Assembly (NCBI GenBank): GCA_027924585.1
Contig: BSBM01000637.1
Span: 4,898,001-4,962,000 of the forward strand
Source: Larix kaempferi
Taxonomy: Eukaryota > Streptophyta > Pinopsida > Pinales > Pinaceae
DNA: 64,000 bases
Direction: 5' to 3'
Made by a program: the position numbers and the translations under genes. Of the stretch, positions 57,240-64,000 are shown piece after piece (the first letter of the stretch is position 1; the number at the start of each line of letters is the position of its first letter). Under the pieces are notes generated by a model. That model was not told the origin of the DNA and did no database searches. It saw nothing but the letters and a program-made list of their open reading frames with translations.

Positions 57240-57813
57240 ATTAAAGAGTACTTCAAATGGAAATAGAAAAGATTTAGATCTTACCACTTGAAATGCTGAA
57301 AACTGGATCTCGTCCCGGATTAGGGTTTGTCGGAAAAACCCTAAAAATTCAAAATGTGAATTTCAATTTTCTGAAAGGATAGAAAGATGCGCCTTGATGA
57401 GCTGATCAGCTTGCTGTATTCAGAATTTGAGATCAGCAAAGCTTTACCCTTCAGATTTTCCTTTTTGTCCTCCCGGGTTCACTAGGGAAATCCCTGAATT
57501 AGGGTTTCAGTTTCCCGGAGATCTACCCAACCAAAAATCTCGATCCAAAGATCTAAACTTCAATTTGTGCATGGAGCTTCCAGCTATGTCTTCCGATTTC
57601 AGAAATTTCTATTTTTGTGGAAACCCTAATTTTTAGGGCCAAATCTGAAAATGCTCGAAATTGAATTCTGATTGGGCAGATAGATGCGCCTTGATGAGTA
57701 GAGTCAATCTACTATACTGTTTTTCCAAAATATGTGGAGAGAAACCCAATAAACAAGAAACTCAAATTTTTGTCACTGCAAAATGTCTTCTTCTCAGGTT
57801 AGCTCCGATACCA
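57240..57813 (-). other. Copia-2 leader and primer-binding site
   Basis: Noncoding leader with repeated GATAGA(A/T)GATGCGCCTTGATGAG-like phrases (near 57378 and 57681) and pyrimidine/AT-rich sequence. The primer site is the complement of GCTCCGATACCA at 57802-57813 (TGGTATCGGAGC, initiator-Met type). Confidence 0.75.
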
Positions 57814-58418
57814 TGTTAAATTTTGAGCATTAATTCACAATACTCTAGGATCTTTACTGAGAGAATAACATATACATTATATCAATGCATGCCAATCACA
57901 ATAAGCATGACAAGCATCACAAGAATCAAAAGCATGAGAGACAAGAGACACATAGTTTCCGTGGGGAAAACCCTAAGGTGAAAAACCCCACAACTTCCTT
58001 AGAGATAGAGAGAGCAATGGCTCAACCAAAGTACAACCTAAATACACTGAGATAGTCTCCTAGTAGAAGATGATCCTCCTCCTCACTAGTGCACCACTTT
58101 CTGAGTGAGAGTGAGATAATTTTTCCGAGTGATCTAAATAGAGATCACCTGATCTCTATTTATACTAATCTGTTTGCCCAGTGACCTTATGGGGCCGACT
58201 TGTCTAGCTAGGTACATCCACATTATAATATATATTTCAGGGTAGACCCCACACATAGTGGTCTAATAACCCATCAGCAAATACACACACTTGCGACACT
58301 TGTCAATCCACATGACAACACTTCCTTATAGAGGAAGGACACATCTCTTATAAGGGTACAATAAATATATATAAAATACGCAGATGAAATACATTTCGAA
58401 GTTACATATACATCAACA
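57814..58418 (-). repeat. Copia-2 5' LTR
   Basis: 605 bp. A minus-strand TATA box is the complement of CTATTTATA at 58156-58164. It differs from the other LTR at about 29 positions. Confidence 0.93.
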
Positions 58419-58502
58419 GGAACTAACTGAATGAAGGAGGCTCAATGGAGAGCACATCAGAAGCTAACTAGAGTCAGAATGGGCAGTCTAGTCTCACTGG
58501 AG
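58419..58502 (-). repeat. TR-GAG-1 5' LTR, middle fragment
   Basis: Sits between Copia-2 and TR-GAG-2. The text AACTAACTGAATGAAGGAGG continues the LTR interrupted at 37721. Confidence 0.9.
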
Positions 58503-59191
58503 TGTTAGGATATCTCATCATTCAATATGTACTTTGCATGCATGCATGCATTGCATGCACCCGCATGCTTCCCAGTCACCAGTTTGATGCCTCCAACACC
58601 TAGTCCCTAGTCTTCCAGCACTCAGGAGCTACCTTCCACTTAGATTTAGCCCTCCTAGCCAGGGAGGCGCCCACTTCTCACCTTCCACTGCAGAAGGGCA
58701 CTTTTCTCACCTACTAGTCCAGTTCACTTCAATTATCACTCTGATTGACCACCGATTGACCCATAACTGTTGTTACCACTTCGATTGACCTCCGATGAGC
58801 CTTGACTACCTATTCTGAGTGCAGTTAACTCCTCATGCGCCCTCTACTAAGCCTCCATCCCTACATTAGTGCCACTTACCATCCGTTATACTTATTACAC
58901 TCAGTTAGACTCAATTTGACACCTGTCTGACAGTGACTTGTGCATTGATGACCACCACTGATTGATGATGAGGACTCCTAGTTGGAGCCAAGCTATGCCA
59001 TGCAGTATATTTGAATGACCTCCTTGGCTAATTCGAATTGCTCACTCATTGTGACAGTATTGTATTGTAATTCTACCATTTTGGATTATAGAGCACTAAT
59101 GCATCTCTCTTACACAGTTTTTACTCCAAATTGTTTTACATCTTTGTGATTGATTTTCTTGTTCAATAGATCTACTGTGACTAATTTTACA
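58503..59191 (+). repeat. TR-GAG-2 5' LTR
   Basis: TGTTAGGATATC...GACTAATTTTACA, 689 bp, immediately followed by the primer-binding site at 59192-59204. Confidence 0.93.
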
Positions 59192-59518
59192 TGGTATCAG
59201 AGCCATGGTAGGGACAAGATCTCTCTTCTACAGGTGTTCTACATGAAGAATTGAGTGAATTTGCTCAAAATTACTGAAGTTCTGGCATGAAAAATCTCAT
59301 GTGCATGCAAAGCTGAAAAATACTCTCCAACTCACTCCAGAAGCTTGAGTTTTCCACAGAATTCCTGGAATTGATACATTGGATCTTCAAGCTTGCTTGA
59401 TCTCCAATCCCAGGTGTGATGCAACTCTAAAAGGGTGGATTGTTCGACCTTACTTTTCTTGTTTTGATTTTGATTTGCAGGTTTCTTTCTTCCTCCATAT
59501 TCATCCACTATTGCAGAG

Positions 59519-60553
59519 ATGGAATATTCTTCTTCACAAAATCTTCTTACTCCATTCAACTATGATGAATGGAAACCAAAGATGATTGCATGTTTGAAGA
59601 GACAATGTCTTTTTGATGTGTGCATTGGTATTACAAGAGATTTTGATTCCGATGAAGAGGAGAATGATTGGCTTAATGATTGTGCTAGATATTTTGGGAC
59701 AATATGTCTTTCTATGTCTCCTTGTATGCGCTACCTCAGTACTACTACTGAAAATCCAAGAGATCTATGGGCCCAACTCAATAGAGAATTTGGAAAGCAG
59801 GAAGAAGAGGATCATGCTAGCCTTTTGGAGAACAAGCCCAGTGAGATCTCCTTATGTGCTCTCTCCGATTATTTCTTGGCCTCATCCATTGTTCAAGATG
59901 AAGAAGAAACTGTAGATTCAACACTCATTCTCTCAAAGTCTTCTATTTCTAATTCTGAGCAAGATAAACTAGCTCATACTCTAGATTCTGAAAAGGTTCT
60001 TGAATCCTCTCTTTCACATGAGTTTGCTGGCATGCAGAATAATGATCTACTTGATTTTTTGGAGGTAAAATATGATTTTGGAGGTGAATCATTAGTCCTC
60101 CTTGATTGCATGCCTCCTATAAACTTTTGTTCTATCATTTGCATAGTTTCTCAGAGTTTTATTGAAGATGAAGAGAACTACCATTTGCTTGAGTTCAATT
60201 CTCATGCAATTTTTGCTGATTTTGGTTTTGATCTCACCCCTTTTGGTTCAAAGGATATCTCAAGAAACCATTTGTCAAATATTGGAGCTGATTTAACTTC
60301 CACTGATAAGAAGTTCAAGTTTCAATATCTATTTGATCCAATTAGAGCTATTCCTACCTCACTTGGTTTGAATCACAGGTTCCAGGATCATCCTCATATT
60401 TTCAGATTTGTTCTCACCATTTTCGGTATGAAGAGCAAGTTCATAAAGTCTCTACATTCGCTTGCATCCACTGATGGAGAATTCAAGCACATGTTTTTGG
60501 AGCATGATCCATTTAATCCCAAGAGTAAGATACCTCTAGACATATCTACTTGA
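59519..60553 (+). CDS. TR-GAG-2 gag-like protein, intact single ORF
   Basis: 344 residues from a clear ATG (MEYSSSQNLLTPFNYDEW) to TGA, with no disruption. The N-terminal 100 residues carry the copia Gag pattern FNYDEWKPKMIACLKRQ and NPRDLWAQLNREFG. The start MEYSSS is shared with Copia-1 Gag (15114). After that it departs from any full Gag: there is no zinc knuckle, a long acidic middle, and a C-terminus (NHRFQDHPHIFRFVL, KHMFLEHDPFNPKSKIP) shared with TR-GAG-1. Likely a derived Gag retained for particle assembly or packaging; this is inference. Confidence 0.8.
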   Translation: MEYSSSQNLLTPFNYDEWKPKMIACLKRQCLFDVCIGITRDFDSDEEENDWLNDCARYFGTICLSMSPCMRYLSTTTENPRDLWAQLNREFGKQEEEDHASLLENKPSEISLCALSDYFLASSIVQDEEETVDSTLILSKSSISNSEQDKLAHTLDSEKVLESSLSHEFAGMQNNDLLDFLEVKYDFGGESLVLLDCMPPINFCSIICIVSQSFIEDEENYHLLEFNSHAIFADFGFDLTPFGSKDISRNHLSNIGADLTSTDKKFKFQYLFDPIRAIPTSLGLNHRFQDHPHIFRFVLTIFGMKSKFIKSLHSLASTDGEFKHMFLEHDPFNPKSKIPLDIST

Positions 60554-60746
60554 GTTTGGAGCAGCTAAATATTTTGGTGTGTTATAGTCCATTTTGAGGG
60601 GGGGGGTTTCCCATGAGGTTTTCTCCATTTCCTCGGTTCGTGAACTATTCTTTATTTGGATTATTATTGTATTGGGGTGACCTTTGGTCTCAGTAACCAA
60701 GGCCCTGCATTTTATTTTTTACATCATAGTATACCTTGAGGGGGGT

Positions 60747-61438
60747 TGTTAGGATATCTCATCATTCTGTATGTACTTTGCATGCATTCTGCATGCATTG
60801 CATGCACCCACATGCTACCCAGTCACCAGTTCGATGCCTCCAGCATGTAGTCCCTAGTCTTCCAGCACTCGGGAGCTACTTTCCACTCAGATTTATCCCT
60901 CCTAGGCAGTGAGGTGCCCACTTCTCACCTTCCACTGCAGAAGGGCACTTTTGTCACCTACTAGTCCAGTTCACTTCAGTTATCACTCCGATTGACCACC
61001 GATTGACCCATAACTGTTGTTACCACTCCGATTGACCTCCGATGAGCCTTGACTACCTATTCTGAGTGCAGTTAAATCCTCATGCACCCTCCACTGAGCC
61101 TCCATCCCTACATTAGTGCCACTTACCATCAATTACACTTATTATACTCAATTAGACTCAGTTTGACACTTGTCTGACAGTGACTTGTGCATTGATGACC
61201 ACCATTGATTGATGATGAGGACTCCTAGTTGGAGCCAAGATATGCCATGTAGTATATCCGAATGACCTCCTTGGCTAATTCAAATTGCTCACTCATTGTG
61301 ATAGTATTGTATTGTAATTCTACCATTCTGGATTATAGAGCACTGATGCATCTCTCTTGCATAGTTTTTACGCCAAATTGTTTTACATCTTTGTGATTGA
61401 TATTCTTGTTCAATAGATCTGATATGACTAATTTTACA
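60747..61438 (+). repeat. TR-GAG-2 3' LTR
   Basis: 692 bp, TGTTAGGATATC...CTAATTTTACA, preceded by CTTGAGGGGGGT. A second G-run (about 60597-60607) also lies downstream of the ORF. Confidence 0.93.
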
Positions 61439-61697
61439 TGGAGGTATATTGGAGTGATACAGTCAGTTGAGAGTCAGTCTAGCCTTAAATCAAGGAAATA
61501 ATTGAAGATAACTGAAGTACAACTGAATGGTAGGTGAGAGAGGGTGCATGAGATGCATGTAACTGCATGCAGGGTGCACTAAGCTAGCTAACTGAGGGCT
61601 AGGTGCTGGGACTGATGACTAGGATGCATGCAAGACTGAAAATGCAAATAATGAAAATGCTGGTAGGACTAGGATGGAGTATAGGAATATCCTAACA
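61439..61697 (-). repeat. TR-GAG-1 5' LTR, outer fragment
   Basis: Continues the LTR after TR-GAG-2 and ends AATATCCTAACA. It is shorter than the corresponding part of 35157-35955 because of small deletions. Confidence 0.9.
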
Positions 61698-61702
61698 CAT
61701 AT

Positions 61703-62261
61703 TATCCAAATCCTTTCGTGGAAAAAAAATTCTTTCCAACGGTAACGGAAGATGTTAGACTGAAGCGTGTGACCATTAATAGGTAAAGAAAGATCAAGGA
61801 AAAATTATTCAATCAATTGGTGATGATTTATTCTACCCTATGGAATCAGACAATTGTGATGAGGAAGCTATTGAACTCAATGGTATACCATATGAGCTGA
61901 AGGGATCTAAGTTGAATCGTAGGCATGCTGAAGCGATAAATCTTCATATTCTGTAAAAAATCTCCATGGGAACCCTGCTACAAAATCTAATCTCCACAGG
62001 AACCCTACTACAAAATATTTGTAGTTGTCATGGCAGTGGACCTAAGGCAATGGTTTCACTGGTCTGATTCCTCGTCATATCTAAGTGGGACATATTCTTT
62101 CTAGAAACGAATTCACAGGTGAAATATCTTATGCACTGATTGCTTGTTTCCAGACCCTATGGCGAATCTAGGGCACAACATGATTCACTGGTCTCAATTT
62201 GCAGAGTTTAAACTTATTTTCTCACATAGCCGCCTAGCAGCACGGAGCAGTTTCCGGCTGA
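61703..62261. other. Host intron sequence with a possible LRR remnant
   Basis: Flank of TR-GAG-1. At 62046-62120 one frame reads GNGFTGLIPRHI, a stop, then ILSRNEFTGEIS, resembling two plant leucine-rich-repeat units (N-x-F-T-G-x-I). Spacing is five codons short. Very weak; no invertase exon 4 for copy B is seen here. Confidence 0.25.
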
Positions 62262-63293
62262 ATTCCCATGAAAATATTAGTAGCAGGATAATGATAAACG
62301 CCATGGATATATCCATCATATAAAGATAAATACAAGCACTAGACGAAGTTTCCTAAGCCTCAGTGATAATGCACAAAATAAAATGAGAGTAAAAAATGAC
62401 AGTATAGAAGCCTGCCACAGTAATTCATATCTATTTTTATATCATAGTGGAGTTCAATCCATTTTCATTGATTTGTTTTCATAGATATATTAGCATCTAT
62501 CTATCTTAAACTTGGATTGATTTATTTATCATCAAGAGGGATCAATGTACAAATATCTATTTACTAAAAAAAAATTGAGATGAATCTATTATAATTTATT
62601 GAATTATATCAATTTTTTTTTAAATTAGTGATTAAACATTGAACGTCAATTTCTTTTACCTTTTATTTATTAGAATTACCCTCTCAGATCTATGGATTTC
62701 ATAATCCAGGGTTTAATCAACTTGTTTGATAGAAAATTCTCCATCAATGAAGAGGAAACTTTTATGAAAATGATAACTAACTCTGTTCAGTTTCACGTTA
62801 TCCACGAATTCTTGGGAGAGTGTCGTTGGTTATTGGGATTGTTCAGAGCATAATCGTAAATTGATAAATTGTGATTAAAAAAAATTATCCTGGACCTTCT
62901 AAGTTAAAATGGGAACATGGTTGCCTAACAAAGATGGAGTTAGTCACAATGATGGTTGTGTAATCAACGTAGAATTAAGTAAGAGCTTTGAGTTTTGCCA
63001 TCTCAAATTATACATTTAATTTTGGATCACCTGCTTTTATGTCGAAATCCTCAGCTCAATTTCTAAATATCCTTTCCTAAACACCCTTAAGATTTAAATC
63101 CCAATCTTAATAAATTAAGCTTGCACTCAATGATATATGCATCAGAGTCCAGAGTCCACGTGTGATACTAGTGTATTAAAAAGGCTTCAGATTGGCAGAA
63201 AAGTACCTAATCTGGTATATAACAATGGTCTGATCTTAATAGAGTATTACCTATTATCCTGCTACTGATCCTTTTATGGGTATTCATTCGGCC
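62262..63293. repeat. Intronic duplicated block, right copy, with terminal inverted arms
   Basis: Matches 33384-34356 over about 970 bp and is bounded by inverted arms CGGCTGAATTCCCATG...AGCAGGATAAT (62262-62301) and ATTATCCTGCTACT...GGCCG (63250-63293). It could be a non-autonomous TIR DNA transposon of about 1.03 kb or one unit of a tandem duplication. No ORF. Confidence 0.6.
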
Positions 63294-63367
63294 GGAATGT
63301 AAGTTATTATTTTAAGTAGATAGATTATAAGAATGAGATGAATAACCTATGCGTGATTGCATTGCAG

Positions 63368-63597
63368 GTGGACGTGGAGGTAGAGTTTGAGTTGGGAGGT
63401 GATTATGAAACAGTGGAGGAGTTGAAGGGAATGACAGCTCAAAGCTTGTGCGCCAGTGCGAACAAGACGACAGGATTCAGGTTGATGGTATTGGCGTCTG
63501 ATGATTTGAAAGAAAGAAACACGATCTTCTTCAAGATTTTCAATAGTGGAGTTAAGGGAAATGAGATAAAGGTGGCCATGTGCACGGATCAGGACAG
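63368..63597 (+). pseudogene. Acid invertase exon 5 (open)
   Basis: The acceptor is TTGCATTGCAG directly before 63368. The 230-bp exon is open throughout: VDVEVEFELGG, LMVLASDD, TIFFKIFNSG and KVAMCTDQDR. These match the GH32 C-terminal beta-sandwich block of plant acid invertases (family consensus near ADVEVSF..., VLASKDL..., IFFRVF..., VLMCSDQSR). It enters in phase 0, as exon 4 (33244) leaves. The donor is AG/GTAGAT. The exon starts at GTG, so no start codon is implied. Confidence 0.88.
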
Positions 63598-63680
63598 GTA
63601 GATCAGGCCTATATTTAATATCAATTTACCAATTTCAACCGTTAAATTTTCAACTAAATTGAGAATTTGAATTACTGCAG

Positions 63681-63780
63681 GTCCACACTGCAAACGGATG
63701 TGGATAAGACGGGCTATAGAGGATTTGTGAATGTGAGACCTGAGCAATGCTCGTTGTCGCTCAGAGTATTGGTTAGATGA
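63681..63780 (+). pseudogene. Acid invertase exon 6, prematurely ended
   Basis: The 83-bp intron 63598-63680 (GTAGAT...TTACTGCAG) splices in phase to STLQTDVDKTGYRGFVNV and SLSLRVLVR, the family's SSL...(D/E)VDKT-x-YG-x-FV(D)V...SLR-x-L block. A TGA at 63778-63780 ends it just before the expected DHS(V/I)VESF motif. In the same frame EELFVSGQTQHAYP then TGA (63823-63825) follows, whose YP end recalls the family's terminal ARVYP. So the last part is either decayed or truncated. Confidence 0.85.
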
Positions 63781-63825
63781 GAGGAACTGTTTGTCAGTGG
63801 TCAAACTCAGCATGCTTATCCATGA

Positions 63826-64000
63826 TCACAAGCCTAAACCAGCAGTCAAGTCAACCGAAATCAGTGGACAAACTAAACGCCATTTTAGTGTCCATTTTCT
63901 TGCTGGCCTAAGTCCTAACAAAGTATCCTTAACAAGTTTGAATCTTCTCTCAACACAAAAGGCCTATTTCAGCAGTTATCATAATTGAAAAACACATGTA
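63826..64000. other. 3' flank of the invertase locus
   Basis: AT-rich; nothing recognised up to the window edge. Confidence 0.4.

Larger units (their letters stand above)
37722..58418 (-). mobile_element. Copia-2: Ty1/copia retrotransposon split by Gypsy-3
   Basis: LTRs of exactly 605 bp each lie at 37722-38326 and 57814-58418. I counted about 29 differences between them, or roughly 95% identity. The target duplication is GGCAC (37717-37721) and GGAAC (58419-58423), with one substitution. On the minus strand the order is primer site (complement of GCTCCGATACCA, 57802-57813), gag, PR, INT, RT, then Gypsy-3, then RNase H, a long repeat-rich 3' region and the 3' LTR. Without Gypsy-3 it would be about 7.2 kb. 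Confidence 0.93.
58503..61438 (+). mobile_element. TR-GAG-2: compact gag-only LTR element of the Copia-1 family
   Basis: 2936 bp, with a perfect target duplication TGGAG (58498-58502, 61439-61443). LTRs are 58503-59191 (689 bp) and 60747-61438 (692 bp). The primer site is TGGTATCAGAGCC (59192-59204), initiator-Met tRNA type. A polypurine tract GAGGGGGGT abuts the 3' LTR. One gag-like ORF is all it codes. The LTR ends match Copia-1, the presumed source of enzymes. This fits the category of terminal-repeat retrotransposons with a GAG domain. Confidence 0.93.
35157..61697 (-). mobile_element. TR-GAG-1: gag-only non-autonomous LTR element, carrier of the nested insertions
   Basis: On the plus strand the ends are TGTGAAAATAC at 35157 and AATATCCTAACA at 61697, flanked by a perfect duplication CATAT (35152-35156, 61698-61702). 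The element reads on the minus strand. The 5' LTR (from 61697 down to 37325) is split by TR-GAG-2 and Copia-2, and the 3' LTR is intact at 35157-35955. Its internal part is only about 1.37 kb and holds one gag-like ORF. There is no protease, integrase or RT, so it would need an autonomous copia partner. Confidence 0.9.

Noticed and set aside
59192-59204. TGGTATCAGAGCC as part of a tRNA gene
   Set aside because: It is the complement of a tRNA-Met 3' end and directly abuts the LTR, so it is a primer-binding site. No cloverleaf surrounds it.

Overview
This window is nuclear DNA of a land plant with a large, repeat-rich genome. It holds plant-type Ty3/gypsy (Athila/Tat-like) and Ty1/copia LTR retrotransposons, initiator-Met tRNA primer sites, an antisense plant-mobile-domain ORF, and spliced exons of a plant GH32 acid invertase. 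The very long invertase intron and the element types would fit a gymnosperm, but nothing here proves that. There are no bacterial genes, CRISPR arrays, rRNA or tRNA genes.

Left half (1-28285). A degraded minus-strand copia element (Copia-1) starts beyond the left edge and ends at 28285. Two gypsy elements sit inside it. Gypsy-1 (before position 1 to 12181, plus strand) interrupts its reverse transcriptase region. Gypsy-2 (15979-28037, plus strand, 5-bp target duplication GTAAC) interrupts its 5' LTR. Gypsy-2 carries a second RNase H downstream of integrase and an antisense, intron-containing plant-mobile-domain ORF.

Middle (28286-35156). This is AT-rich single-copy-like DNA with a Nudix hydrolase exon remnant, a candidate MITE, and pieces of two broken acid-invertase copies (copy A 32720-33244, copy B 34470-35110).

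Right half (35157-61697). A nest of insertions lies in the invertase locus. TR-GAG-1 (minus strand, duplication CATAT) was hit in its 5' LTR by Copia-2 (37722-58418, minus, duplication GGCAC/GGAAC) and by TR-GAG-2 (58503-61438, plus, duplication TGGAG). Copia-2 was hit in its RT/RNase H region by Gypsy-3 (40330-53815, plus, duplication GTTCA). Beyond the nest, invertase exons 5 and 6 (63368-63780) continue in the same reading phase as exon 4 (33077-33244), so a single intron of about 30.1 kb would contain the whole nest.

Gypsy-1 and Gypsy-3 are one family with an unusual layout. In order they carry: a small conserved ORF1 ending in a conserved UAG just before gag; a Gag with five CCHC knuckles; protease; a second Gag-like domain; RT, RNase H and integrase in one frame; and then a long ORF2 behind its own conserved TATA box. 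Gypsy-3 also has a 66-bp tandem array that repeats its LTR-end/primer-binding-site junction. TR-GAG-2 shares LTR ends and the Gag N-terminus with Copia-1 and looks like a gag-only parasite of that family. LTR divergence follows the nesting: about 9% in Gypsy-1, 5% in Copia-2 and 0.8% in Gypsy-3.
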